Origin: Sediminibacterium goheungense
Lineage (GTDB): Bacteria > Bacteroidota > Bacteroidia > Chitinophagales > Chitinophagaceae
Length of the DNA: 64,000 bases
Direction: 5' to 3'
Assembly: GCF_004361915.1 (NCBI RefSeq)
Contig: NZ_SNWP01000010.1
Coordinates: 1,080,050-1,144,049, forward strand
The translations under genes were made by a program, and so were the position numbers. The notes under the pieces are model-generated. The model was not told where the DNA came from and did not search any database. It worked only from the letters and a program-made list of their open reading frames with translations. How positions within the stretch are numbered: position 1 is the first letter of the stretch; each line of letters begins with the position of its first letter. Positions 53,758 through 63,448 of the stretch are shown in pieces.

Positions 53758-55014
53758 TCACTTCATTAAGTCCACCTTTTGACCATCCCATCCGGGGAAA
53801 AGTCCATTTGTATTTTTTAACTGAAGGTGCGAAGATGATACACTACTGAATACTGCTCGAAAATCTGTCGAAACCGGCAAATCCCTTCCATCTTCCAGAT
53901 CGGCTTTCGCGAGTGATTTTATCTTATGATATACCTTACCGCCCTGAACATCATTACCCAAAACAAATAAACAACTAGCCCTACCATGATCGGTACCCCC
54001 TGTTCCATTCTGGTGAGCAGTGCGTCCAAATTCTGTCATAGTCATTACAGTAACCTCATCCTGATACTGCCCCATATCGGTCCAGAAAGCAGCAATACTA
54101 TCACTAAAATCACGAAGGTTTCTTGCAAATGCACCATTTAGGGTTCCCTGGTTAAAATGTGTATCCCAGCCACCACTTTCAGCGAAAGCCACTTCCACAC
54201 CTACATCCATTTTAATCAAAGTCGCAATCTGTTTCAACGAATTACCAAGAGGAGAATTTGGATAAACCGCACCATTGGCAGGCTGGTAATTTTTAATATC
54301 AGAAGATTTTAAAATCTTCATCGCTTCAAAACTCTCTTTACCTGTTTTATTCAATAACTGATTACTGGTCTGATCATATAAAGATTCAAATGATTTTGCC
54401 GCTATATTACCCGCCATTGGGTTTCCCTGCATTTGAATAGCAAAATCCTGCAGGTTACTGATGGCCAATGCTTCATGATCACCATAGAGGCTTCGGGGCA
54501 AAGCACTGGTAAGACTGACAGCACTAAATGGTGTGGCTTCATGACCACTTAATCCCACAGCTCTGTTAAGCCATCCGCTATTGGTTCCTTTGTTAAAAGG
54601 TGTGCCGCTTTCCATATAATCCTGTGCATCAAAATGGCTTCGGGTTGTATTCGGGCTGCCTACACCATGCACAACGGCCATTCTGCCTTCTTTAAAAAAG
54701 GAGGATAAACTATTCAATGCAGGATGTAAACCAAACTGACCATCAATATCCATCAGACCACCCTGTGTTTGTAAGGGGCTCATATATAAAGTTGGTCTGA
54801 GTGTTTTCAAATTAGGATCTGCAAATGGACTTACTGCCATTAAACCATCCATGGCACCTCTTTGAAAGATGCATACCAAAACCTTATTCTTTTTATAAGG
54901 ATGTAGTATCTTCCTGTTATTAGCAGCACGTGCAATAAAATTAGGTACACCACCAAAGCCAGCTGCAAAAAGTGCAAGCGCACCAGACTTCATAAATGCT
55001 CTTCTGTGAATCAT
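53758..55014 (-). CDS. DUF1501 protein, exported (Tat)
   Basis: 418 residues. The start HRRAFMKSGALALFAAGF is a twin-arginine signal. DUF1501 (alkaline-phosphatase-like core) segments: CIFQRGAMDGLMAVSPF, GVGSPNTTRSHFDAQDYMESG, WDTHFNQ and MTMTEFGRTAHQNGTGGTDHG. Members are usually paired with DUF1800, as here (86 bases downstream). Function of the pair is not known, possibly a sulfatase/phosphatase-like activity on exported substrates. Confidence 0.92.
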   Translation of the reverse strand: MIHRRAFMKSGALALFAAGFGGVPNFIARAANNRKILHPYKKNKVLVCIFQRGAMDGLMAVSPFADPNLKTLRPTLYMSPLQTQGGLMDIDGQFGLHPALNSLSSFFKEGRMAVVHGVGSPNTTRSHFDAQDYMESGTPFNKGTNSGWLNRAVGLSGHEATPFSAVSLTSALPRSLYGDHEALAISNLQDFAIQMQGNPMAGNIAAKSFESLYDQTSNQLLNKTGKESFEAMKILKSSDIKNYQPANGAVYPNSPLGNSLKQIATLIKMDVGVEVAFAESGGWDTHFNQGTLNGAFARNLRDFSDSIAAFWTDMGQYQDEVTVMTMTEFGRTAHQNGTGGTDHGRASCLFVLGNDVQGGKVYHKIKSLAKADLEDGRDLPVSTDFRAVFSSVSSSHLQLKNTNGLFPGWDGQKVDLMK

Positions 55015-55099
55015 ATAATTTTTTTAACTGTTAGTGTTAAGAATTGAACTACAGACTACCCATTGTAATAGCAGTGATTGTTAACAGATGCACCATGTA

Positions 55100-57064
55100 T
55101 TATTTTCTCTGAAACTCCGGAGAACCAATAATAATACCTACTACCTGTGCTACTGTTGCCATGGCATTATTCACCTGTAACTTATTATCTTCCTTGTTTC
55201 TTACTCCTTGTCTTCTTGATCCCCGCTCTTCTATTTCATCATCTGTCATTTCTGTTTTTACCTTAGCTGCTGCTTCACTGATTTTTTGTTCTACCTGCGT
55301 ATCTCTTATCATCGCAGTGAGGCGCTTTATATTTTCTTCCTGGTTCCTTTCCGGAAGCAGCAGTTTACTGTAAATACGTAAAGCATCATCTGCGCTCTCA
55401 GGCTCATGGTTATCATTTAAAGCGAGCAAATTCATCCTGATACCAGGTATTTTTTGTGTTGCAAGCGCGAGACCAAAATTCATCCTGTTTAGCAGTGAGC
55501 CACTGTTGATCCAGAAATTGCCACGATCCGGAAAACCTGTAGGTGCCTGATAGTAATAAAACCGCTGTCCCATTTTAGTACACCAGTTATAAATCTGGTA
55601 AGGCTGCATGACCTGTGCTTTGGTGGCACGAACAGCACTGATAGCAAATTCAAAAGGAGATTTTACCTTTTCTCTGAGTGCATTTTTAGACCAGAAATCA
55701 GGATGATTAACAATGGTAATCATCATGGCTTTGATATTGCCACCTGTTTCCTGAAAAGTTTTTGTGAGTGCTTTAATGATGGCTTCTGAAGGTTCATCCG
55801 ACACAAAACGTTTGGCAATTTTTGTGGCAATAAATTTTGCAGTGGATGCATGATCAGCCAGCATTTCTAATACCTGTACGCCTTCCCGGTATCCATCTTT
55901 ACCACTGAGTTGTTTTCCTAAAATAAGTTTGGGGCTTTCATCATGTTTATCGCCTCGGAAAAGAAAATCTCCCTCTACTAACAATCCTCTTCTTTCAAGT
56001 TGCGTTTGATTCAGGTTTTCCACCAACTGTCTGGCAGGACCTTCTTTGTACAAAGGCTTTACACTCCAGCCTGTTAATGCACGAGCCAGTTCGGTAACAT
56101 CTTTTTGCGTATATCCACCATCAACACCCAGCGTATGCAACTCCATTACTTCGCGGGCATAGTTTTCATTCAGTCCCTGTGTTCTGCGTGCATTAACTGC
56201 CTGCTGTACCAATGCGGCTCCGGGCATAGAACTATCTGTCAATTTTGCTTCTACTCTTTCACGTGCGGCGCGTAACAGTGCATTGTTCTGTTGCCTGCGC
56301 GATCTTTCATTATCATTGCTCACACTTAATGCATTATCCAGGTATTCCAACATGGCCGGATGTTTAGCCGTTGCCAGCAACATGTCTTTAAAATTACCCA
56401 ATACATAAGGCCTGATGGCATCTCGCTCATAAGTGAGTACATATTGCTGGCTTTGACCCTTGGTGAGAGATACATTAAAATGATTGAACCAGAAATCAGT
56501 AAGTACTTCTTTCAACTGGTTATTACTGTAGGCTGCGCGTAGTACTTTTTGATTGATCAACTGGCGATGTAATTCCTGAATGGGTTTAAATCCTTCCTTT
56601 TCCTGAATCAGCCTTAATTGTTCACGGTATTTTTGTCTGTCAGCATTACTGATAGAGTCGGCAGGTATGAGTTTATTTCTGACAGCAACCCTGATAACCT
56701 GCGCAGGCGTGAGATAAGTATTTACAATTTGCTCATTACTGAGCGTAAGTGATTCAAAGGTTTGTAAACGACGATCCAATAATGTATCTGGCATATCTGC
56801 GTCCAGTTGTTGCAGCACCCATTTATCAAGTCCGAGTTTTACAACTTGAGCTACCTGTCCGGGCTGTATACCATAACTAAACCTGTTCAATAAATGTGCG
56901 GCTGCCTGTTCCTGCGTGAGACCTGCTTTTTTATACGGCATTTTTATTTCGGGCAACCCTGCTTTATTATTGGTAAAAGCAGCTCCGATAATAAACAGCA
57001 TGCCAACTGTAAAAATTTTGAATACCTGCTTCAAGGACATCGGTTTTAGTTTTGTATAGGACAT
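55100..57064 (-). CDS. DUF1800 protein, exported
   Basis: 654 residues. The start is followed by a hydrophobic export signal (IFTVGMLFIIGAAF); ATG at 57040 is an alternative start with an A-rich leader. DUF1800 features: HLLNRFSYGIQPGQVAQV, FWFNHFNVSLTKGQ, ENYAREVMELHTLGVDGGYTQKDVTELARALTGW and a terminal Asn/Ala region. It precedes DUF1501 in an operon-like pair. The partner system remains uncharacterised. Confidence 0.92.
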   Translation of the reverse strand: MSYTKLKPMSLKQVFKIFTVGMLFIIGAAFTNNKAGLPEIKMPYKKAGLTQEQAAAHLLNRFSYGIQPGQVAQVVKLGLDKWVLQQLDADMPDTLLDRRLQTFESLTLSNEQIVNTYLTPAQVIRVAVRNKLIPADSISNADRQKYREQLRLIQEKEGFKPIQELHRQLINQKVLRAAYSNNQLKEVLTDFWFNHFNVSLTKGQSQQYVLTYERDAIRPYVLGNFKDMLLATAKHPAMLEYLDNALSVSNDNERSRRQQNNALLRAARERVEAKLTDSSMPGAALVQQAVNARRTQGLNENYAREVMELHTLGVDGGYTQKDVTELARALTGWSVKPLYKEGPARQLVENLNQTQLERRGLLVEGDFLFRGDKHDESPKLILGKQLSGKDGYREGVQVLEMLADHASTAKFIATKIAKRFVSDEPSEAIIKALTKTFQETGGNIKAMMITIVNHPDFWSKNALREKVKSPFEFAISAVRATKAQVMQPYQIYNWCTKMGQRFYYYQAPTGFPDRGNFWINSGSLLNRMNFGLALATQKIPGIRMNLLALNDNHEPESADDALRIYSKLLLPERNQEENIKRLTAMIRDTQVEQKISEAAAKVKTEMTDDEIEERGSRRQGVRNKEDNKLQVNNAMATVAQVVGIIIGSPEFQRK

Positions 57065-57152
57065 TCCATGGAATAAAAGGTTTAATAGACCCGGTCTGAA
57101 TTTATTGCCAAAAGAATGCCATATTTTATAGAACCGATCAGGCTACTATTGA

Positions 57153-57203
57153 TAATATGCAAAAAAAGAGCGCCTGAACGAGGCGCTCTTTTTTTGCATA
57201 TTA
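57153..57203. terminator. 23-bp perfect hairpin ending the OPT gene
   Basis: Arms 57153-57175 and 57181-57203 are exact complements around GAACG. The stem has AGAGCGCCT flanked by seven A or T. It includes the OPT stop codon. The A/T tracts on both sides let it end transcription in either direction, and it separates OPT from the DUF1800 gene. Confidence 0.9.
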
Positions 57204-59252
57204 CTCAGCTTTCTTCATAGCCACCCGATATAATATCAACCCCATCAACGCAAAGAATAAAGTTCCCAACAGGAAGTATCCATTTTCAGATAGCGACGAT
57301 ACCAATCCATGTTCCATACTGATATTCTTCAGGAACTCTTCTCCCCCGGAAGTACCTGTAATGAAAGCAATTACTACACCCGCCACAGCACCTCCTGCAA
57401 CCAGACCGGTCGCAAACAGGCTACCCTTACTCAATTCTTCTTCCTCCGCACTCACTTCCTTCTTGTCTTTTTTCTGTTTACCTTCTACAATACCACGGAT
57501 GGCACCACCTATAAAGATCGGCAAAGTAGTAGCCAGGGGCAGGTAAACACCAATGGCAAAACTCAGGGATTTGATACCACAAAGTTCCATAACAACTGCC
57601 AGGAACATCCCAACAATTACATATTGCCAGTCGAGGTTTTGTGAAAGAATACCTTTAATCAAGGTAGCCATTAAGGTCGCTTGCGGAGCCGGATATTTTT
57701 CGGTACCAATCGCATGCTGTATTCCCTGCTGCACCATTTCAGTGGTAGGTTTATCCAAAAACTTCACAGTGATACCGATAACAATAGAAGAAACGATAGC
57801 ACCCACAAATAAAGCTATCTGTTGGTTACGCGGTGTGGCGCCTACTATATAACCACTCTTTAAGTCCTGCGATGTGGCACCGGCATTAGCCGCAGCAATA
57901 CAAATCATACCACCAACTACCAATACCAGTGGTTCATAGGCCTGACCCGACCATCCAAGGCTCAGGAAAATTAAACTCGTACCCATTACTGTCGCAATCG
58001 TCATACCACTGATGGGGTTATTCGAAGAACCGATCAACCCCACAATGCGTGAGGATACCGTAACAAACAAAGCACCAAATAAAACAACCAGAATACCAAT
58101 CAGTATTTTCTGCAGGAACCCGTCGCCAGGTAAACTTGGGATCACAGATATAATGGCAATAAGTGCCAGACTTCCCAGTCCCACAATTTTCAGGCTCAGG
58201 TCCTTATCTGTTCTGGAAACGTTGGTATGGGTATCACCTGAACCGCCACGTAAAGAAGCCATGCTGCCTTTTACCGATTTAACAATGGTAGGTAAAGTCT
58301 TAATCAGTGTAATAATACCTCCTGCTGCAACCGTACCGGCACCCACCTGACGTACATATGCATAATAGATAGCCGCAGAATAATCGGCAAAAGTATGTGT
58401 AACAGGATCCCATCCACCTTTACCACCAGGTTTGGCAATATCTGCCAGATAACCCAGCTTGGCCAGTTGAACAGCAATAGCATCGGCTGGAACCAACGTG
58501 GATAGTAAGGGTATAAATACCAGCCAACTTAATACACTACCAGCAACCAGTACACCTGCAATTCGTGGACCTATAATATAACCAACCCCCAGGTACTCTG
58601 GTGTAATTTCACCACTTACTTTGGCTGAGGGAAAAAATTTATTGATTTGTTTGGTTGCATAAAAAGGAGTTTCGGCAATTACATGCATTACTTTCTGCAG
58701 GAGTGCATACACAAATGCTACACCCAGACCCCAGAAGGCGGTTTTGGCAAAATCACCTCCCCGCTCACCTGCTTTTAATACATCGCCACAGGCTGTTCCT
58801 TCAGGATAGGGTAAGTTATCATGCTCATTTACAATCAATGCTTTTCTCAGGGGCACCATTAATAAGGTACCCAATAATCCACCCACAATGGCCAGTATCA
58901 GAATAGTGAGGTAATTAAAATATTCAGCACTCGATGGCGAAGAAAGAAACAGAAAGCCAGGTAAAGTAAAAGCAACACCAGCGGCTATACTTTCACCTGC
59001 AGAACCTGTTGTCTGTATAATATTATTTTCAAGAATGGTTGTTTTCAAAAATTTACGGCCCAGTGTAATGGCAATAACCGCAATAGGAATAGAGGCAGAA
59101 ACGGTTAATCCTGCTTTCAGCGCCAGATAAACAGTGGCAGCGCCAAAGATTACACCAAAAAGGCTACCTACCAGAATCGATTTCACGGTAAGCTCTTTCA
59201 TATTTGTTTCGGGGGAAACAAAGGGTTTAAATGTTTTTTGAGGTTGAGACAT
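57201..59252 (-). CDS. Oligopeptide transporter, OPT family
   Basis: 683 residues from ATG 59252 (another in-frame ATG 27 bases upstream is less likely). About 14-16 membrane segments. OPT signatures: LKAGLTVSASIPIAVIAITLGRKFL, NNIIQTTGSAGESIAAGVAFTLPG and NEHDNLPYPEGTACGDVLKAGE. These import peptides or metal chelates. It is divergent from a POT peptide transporter gene, 94 bases away, so the two may share a regulator. Confidence 0.92.
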   Translation of the reverse strand: MSQPQKTFKPFVSPETNMKELTVKSILVGSLFGVIFGAATVYLALKAGLTVSASIPIAVIAITLGRKFLKTTILENNIIQTTGSAGESIAAGVAFTLPGFLFLSSPSSAEYFNYLTILILAIVGGLLGTLLMVPLRKALIVNEHDNLPYPEGTACGDVLKAGERGGDFAKTAFWGLGVAFVYALLQKVMHVIAETPFYATKQINKFFPSAKVSGEITPEYLGVGYIIGPRIAGVLVAGSVLSWLVFIPLLSTLVPADAIAVQLAKLGYLADIAKPGGKGGWDPVTHTFADYSAAIYYAYVRQVGAGTVAAGGIITLIKTLPTIVKSVKGSMASLRGGSGDTHTNVSRTDKDLSLKIVGLGSLALIAIISVIPSLPGDGFLQKILIGILVVLFGALFVTVSSRIVGLIGSSNNPISGMTIATVMGTSLIFLSLGWSGQAYEPLVLVVGGMICIAAANAGATSQDLKSGYIVGATPRNQQIALFVGAIVSSIVIGITVKFLDKPTTEMVQQGIQHAIGTEKYPAPQATLMATLIKGILSQNLDWQYVIVGMFLAVVMELCGIKSLSFAIGVYLPLATTLPIFIGGAIRGIVEGKQKKDKKEVSAEEEELSKGSLFATGLVAGGAVAGVVIAFITGTSGGEEFLKNISMEHGLVSSLSENGYFLLGTLFFALMGLILYRVAMKKAE

Positions 59253-59346
59253 GAGTTGGTTTTTAGATGAAGCAAGCAATTTTTTCGGCGAACAAATAAA
59301 GGTTTACCGATAGTTTCCGATACTTTTAAATTTCAAAATACGATTT

Positions 59347-60789
59347 ATGTCTGATATACAAAATGAATCCGGTAAAAGCAAAATGCCCAAATCGGTTCCT
59401 TACATCATTGGCAGTGAAATTGCAGAAAGATTCAGTTTTTATGGTTTACGTTCTATCATGGTCACCTTCATGGCCGTAACATTTTTCAATCCAACCCTCA
59501 ATCCGGCGCTTACGGCTGAAGCTGATGCAAAAGCCAATGAAATGTCGCACCTCTTTGTTACACTGGCTTATTTTATGCCAATGGTAGGTGCTATCATGGC
59601 CGACTGGTTTTTTGGTAAATACCGGGTTATCTTAACGGTTTCCATTCTGTATACCATTGGGCACCTGATACTCGCTGTTTCCGGCGAAAGCTATACTCTG
59701 TTCAGTACCGGACTCATTGTGATCGCCTGTTGTGCAGGTGGTATTAAATCATGTGTATCTGCCAATGTAGGCGATCAGTTCAATAAATCTAATGAACACC
59801 TGCTTTCAAAAGCCTATGGCTGGTTCTATATGAGTATTAATCTGGGTGGAACACTTGCGCCCCTGTTTATTCCCCTGCTAAAAAAATATTATGGCCCCGA
59901 AATCGCTTTTGGCGTGCCTGGTATTTTAATGGCACTGGCTACCATTATATTCTGGCTCGGGAGAAAAAAATATGTACGTGTACCGCCGGCAGGTATTAAA
60001 AAAGAAAACTTTTTCTCCATTTCTCTCTACGCTTTACAAAAGCTGTTTAGCCGGAAACCCGGACAAAAAGTTTGGGAAGCCGTAAGTGAAAAATATTCAG
60101 CAACTTCTATTGATGGTATTCAAGCAGTATATCGCGTACTGGCCGTATTTGCTTTTACACCTATTTTCTGGGCTCTTTGGGATCAGAACCTGTCTGAATG
60201 GGTTTTACAGGCTACCAGATTAGACCTCAACCTGACCAGTAGTTTTTCCATTTTGCCTGAACAGATCAATTTTATCAACCCGCTGTTTTTAGTATTGCTG
60301 ATTCCTGTTTTTAACTCCTTCCTTTTCCCTTATCTCGAGAAAAAAGGTATAAAAGTAACACCACTGCGTAAAATTGGTGCCGGACTGGTTATCATTGGTC
60401 TCTCCTTTACCATTATTGCCTTGCTGCAAGAAGCCATAGATGCTGGTGGTAAACCTTCTGTATGGTGGCAGATACTGGCCTATATATTGTTGGCCGCCTC
60501 TGAAATTCTTGTCTCAGTTACCTGTCTGGAATACGCCTATACCCATTCTCCCAAGTCGATGAAAAGCACTATGAGTGCCCTTTATCTGCTGGGTATTTCA
60601 GCCGGAAACCTGTTGGTGGGGCTTATCAACGGGAATATTGTAGACAAAGGCTTTTTCAGTCAGTTTACAGGTGCCAAATACTACTGGTTATTCCTGGCCA
60701 TACTGGCTGCCTCCTTTATTTTGTTTCTTCTCGTAGCCAAACGCTTACCTGAAAAGCGTTATGTGGGTAATGAAGAGGCAGAAAACTGA
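59347..60789 (+). CDS. POT/PTR-family peptide transporter
   Basis: 480 residues, 12-14 membrane segments. The POT signature GSEIAERFSFYGLRSIM (ExxERFxYY type) and MVGAIMADWFFGKYRVIL, YMSINLGGTLAPLF are present. It imports di- and tripeptides with protons. The substrate range cannot be read. Divergent from the OPT gene. Confidence 0.93.
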   Translation: MSDIQNESGKSKMPKSVPYIIGSEIAERFSFYGLRSIMVTFMAVTFFNPTLNPALTAEADAKANEMSHLFVTLAYFMPMVGAIMADWFFGKYRVILTVSILYTIGHLILAVSGESYTLFSTGLIVIACCAGGIKSCVSANVGDQFNKSNEHLLSKAYGWFYMSINLGGTLAPLFIPLLKKYYGPEIAFGVPGILMALATIIFWLGRKKYVRVPPAGIKKENFFSISLYALQKLFSRKPGQKVWEAVSEKYSATSIDGIQAVYRVLAVFAFTPIFWALWDQNLSEWVLQATRLDLNLTSSFSILPEQINFINPLFLVLLIPVFNSFLFPYLEKKGIKVTPLRKIGAGLVIIGLSFTIIALLQEAIDAGGKPSVWWQILAYILLAASEILVSVTCLEYAYTHSPKSMKSTMSALYLLGISAGNLLVGLINGNIVDKGFFSQFTGAKYYWLFLAILAASFILFLLVAKRLPEKRYVGNEEAEN

Positions 60790-60795
60790 TAGCAG

Positions 60796-60836
60796 GCGTG
60801 CGTAGGATATGAACAAAAAAAATACCCTGCGCACGC
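60796..60836 (+). terminator. Hairpin between POT gene and purD
   Basis: GCGTGCGTAGG and CCCTGCGCACGC pair with one or two wobbles around an A-rich loop. There is no clear T-run, so it is a weak terminator candidate. Confidence 0.4.
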
Positions 60837-60884
60837 TTAAAATCCTTCTTACGACCTACTTTCGCCACCTGAATCTCTCCTACT

Positions 60885-62183
60885 ATGAATATTCTTCTTC
60901 TCGGATCTGGTGGCCGCGAACATGCGCTGGCATGGAAAATGACACAAAGCCATCATTGTGATGCCTTATTTATTGCACCAGGCAATGCCGGAACCAGTGA
61001 ATTCGGAACCAACCTACCTATTTCCATTACTGATTTCGACGCTATTAAAAACGCGTGCATTGAACATAAAATAGATATGCTGGTGGTGGGTCCAGAAGAG
61101 CCTCTGGTAAAAGGTATCTATGATTTTTTTGAAGCCCATCCGCTCTTACAAAAAATACTGGTGGTGGGTCCGTCTGCAAAAGCAGCACAACTGGAAGGAA
61201 GCAAGGCCTTTAGTAAAAAATTTATGCAGCGTCACAATATTCCTACTGCTGCATATGCGGAATTCACTGCCGATAATTTCGAAGAAGGGAAAAAATACAT
61301 TTCGCAGCATAGTTTACCGGTGGTTTTAAAAGCCGACGGACTGGCTGCAGGAAAAGGCGTAGTAATAGCAGCATCACATGAGGAAGCAATCAAAACTTTT
61401 GAGGAAATGATTCTTCACAAACAATTTGGTGATGCGAGCAGTAAGGTGGTGATTGAAGAATTTTTGAAGGGTATTGAAGTAAGTGTATTTGTATTAACCA
61501 ATGGCGCAGACTATCAGATCATTGGCCATGCCAAAGATTATAAGAGAATTGGCGAAGGCGATACCGGTTTAAACACAGGTGGCATGGGCTGTGTAAGCCC
61601 TGTGCCTTTTATGGACGAACTTTTTATGCGTAAGGTTGAAGAACGCATTATTGCACCCACGGTTAAGGGTTTGGAAAAAGAAGAACTCATCTATCACGGT
61701 TTCATATTCTTTGGTCTGATGAATGTAAATGGCAACCCTCTTGTAATTGAATACAATTGCAGAATGGGTGATCCGGAAACAGAAGTAGTGATGCCACGTT
61801 TGCAAACAGACCTCGTGGCACTATTTGCAGCAATGGATAACGGAACACTGGCAGATGCCAACATATCCTATGATGAAAGATACTGTGCAACTGTAATGGC
61901 TGTTAGTGGTGGCTATCCGGGTGATTATGAAAAAAACAAAATCATTCATGGACTTGGGCCTAATAACGAAAAAGAAGTACTGGTATTTCATGCGGGAACC
62001 AAACAGGATGAAAACAAAGTCTTAACAAATGGTGGCAGGGTTTTGGCAGTAAGCGCTTACGGAAAAAATATTACAGATGCAGTAACCAGGTCAAAAAATA
62101 AACTCAGAGAAATTTCGTTTGAAGGAATGTATTTCAGAAAAGATATCGGGTATGAGTTTGATGAGGTAACTGATAGCTTATAG
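60885..62183 (+). CDS. purD: Phosphoribosylamine-glycine ligase
   Basis: 432 residues. GARS N-domain (MNILLLGSGGREHALAWKM), the ATP-grasp core (PVVLKADGLAAGKGVVIA, VIEEFLKGIEVSVFVLT) and the GDTGLNTGGMGCVSPVPF loop, with EYNCRMGDPETEVVMPRL. Second step-linked reaction of de novo purine synthesis. The last codons and stop are formed by the heptad element that follows. It appears monocistronic, with mreB 176 bases downstream behind its own promoter. Confidence 0.97.
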   Translation: MNILLLGSGGREHALAWKMTQSHHCDALFIAPGNAGTSEFGTNLPISITDFDAIKNACIEHKIDMLVVGPEEPLVKGIYDFFEAHPLLQKILVVGPSAKAAQLEGSKAFSKKFMQRHNIPTAAYAEFTADNFEEGKKYISQHSLPVVLKADGLAAGKGVVIAASHEEAIKTFEEMILHKQFGDASSKVVIEEFLKGIEVSVFVLTNGADYQIIGHAKDYKRIGEGDTGLNTGGMGCVSPVPFMDELFMRKVEERIIAPTVKGLEKEELIYHGFIFFGLMNVNGNPLVIEYNCRMGDPETEVVMPRLQTDLVALFAAMDNGTLADANISYDERYCATVMAVSGGYPGDYEKNKIIHGLGPNNEKEVLVFHAGTKQDENKVLTNGGRVLAVSAYGKNITDAVTRSKNKLREISFEGMYFRKDIGYEFDEVTDSL

Positions 62184-62249
62184 TTCATAGATTGATGTGC
62201 TTTCAAATAAAGCAATTCCTACTATTCACCATCAGCCATCAGCCATTTG
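62170..62249. repeat. Heptad element at the purD 3' end
   Basis: Left arm 62170-62190: CTGATAG, CTTATAG, TTCATAG. Right arm 62222-62249: CTATTCA, CCATCAG, CCATCAG, CCATTTG. The arms are partly complementary (CTGATGG words), spaced by about 30 bases. The left arm encodes the last residues (DSL) and stop codon of purD. Confidence 0.8.
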
Positions 62250-62289
62250 CAAATCTTTTTGGAACCCTTGAAAAATCAGTATTTTAGAC

Positions 62290-62321
62290 TTTGTTATTTC
62301 CAGTAATTTCAACCACCTTTG
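62290..62321 (+). promoter_or_regulatory. Promoter of mreB
   Basis: TTTG at 62290-62293, a 20-base spacer and CACCTTTG at 62314-62321 fit the Bacteroidota pattern with one mismatch in the -7 box, 38 bases before the ATG. Confidence 0.55.
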
Positions 62322-62359
62322 CATTCATTGATCAAGAAATAAAGCATTTTTAATATACA

Positions 62360-63385
62360 ATGGGATTATTCAACTTTTTTACGCAGGAAATAGCCATGGA
62401 TCTGGGCACCGCCAATACCCTGATTATCCATAATGATGAAGTAGTGGTAAATGAGCCTTCGATTGTGGCCCTGAACCGTAACAATATGAAAGAAGTGCTG
62501 GCAGTGGGGAAAAAAGCCCTCATGATGCACGAAAAAACCCATGAAAGTATCCGAACCGTTCGCCCGCTTAAAGACGGAGTTATTGCCGACTTTAACGCTG
62601 CCGAGCTGATGATCAGGGAGTTAATCAAGATGATTTACCCCAAAAAGCCTTTATTTCCGCCCAGCTGGAGAATGGTTATCTGCATTCCGTCTTCTATTAC
62701 CGAGGTGGAGAAGCGTGCCGTTCGTGATAGTGCCGAACAGGCCGGAGCCAAGGAAGTGTATATGATCCACGAACCCATGGCCGCCGCACTGGGTATTGGC
62801 ATTGACGTGGAAGAGCCTGTTGGTAACATGATCATAGACATCGGAGGTGGTACTACCGGTATTACGGTGATTGCACTGGCCGGTATTGTATGCGACCAGA
62901 GCATACGTGTAGCGGGTGATGAATTTACAGCTGATATTATGGAGGCTTTACGCCGTTACCATAGTTTATTGATAGGTGAACGTACTGCAGAACAGATTAA
63001 AATCAATGTAGGCGCCGCCATGAAAGACCTTGATAACCCACCAGATGATATGCCTGTAAACGGACGTGATCTTGTAACGGGTATTCCCAAACAAATCATG
63101 GTGAGTTATCAGGAAATTGCAGAAGCACTCGATAAAAGCATCTTCAAAATAGAAGAAGCCATACTCAAAGCGCTGGAAACCACACCACCTGAACTGGCAG
63201 CCGATATTTACCGCAGAGGCCTGTATCTCACCGGCGGTGGTGCCCTTTTGCGTGGTCTGGATAAACGCTTAAGTGCTAAAATTAAATTACCCGTACATGT
63301 AGCAGATGATCCGCTGAAAAGTGTGGTTCGTGGTACAGGACTGGCATTAAAAAACTACCAGCGTTTTCCATTCATCATGCGATAA
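62360..63385 (+). CDS. mreB: Rod-shape protein MreB
   Basis: 341 residues with the actin-fold phosphate loops: AMDLGTANTLI, IDIGGGTTGITVIAL and TGGGALLRGLDKRL. It polymerises under the membrane and guides lateral wall synthesis. The neighbouring mreC begins 63 bases on, as in most bacteria. A weak hairpin lies between. Confidence 0.97.
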   Translation: MGLFNFFTQEIAMDLGTANTLIIHNDEVVVNEPSIVALNRNNMKEVLAVGKKALMMHEKTHESIRTVRPLKDGVIADFNAAELMIRELIKMIYPKKPLFPPSWRMVICIPSSITEVEKRAVRDSAEQAGAKEVYMIHEPMAAALGIGIDVEEPVGNMIIDIGGGTTGITVIALAGIVCDQSIRVAGDEFTADIMEALRRYHSLLIGERTAEQIKINVGAAMKDLDNPPDDMPVNGRDLVTGIPKQIMVSYQEIAEALDKSIFKIEEAILKALETTPPELAADIYRRGLYLTGGGALLRGLDKRLSAKIKLPVHVADDPLKSVVRGTGLALKNYQRFPFIMR

Positions 63386-63396
63386 GTAAGATTTCA

Positions 63397-63427
63397 AGCA
63401 CGGCCTTAGTGGTCAGTGCTGTTTTTT
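63397..63427 (+). terminator. Weak hairpin between mreB and mreC
   Basis: AGCAC and GTGCT pair with a few interior pairs and six T follow. It may attenuate read-through to mreC, or be irrelevant. Confidence 0.3.
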
Positions 63428-63448
63428 GATCGCTAATAGATTCTCAGG

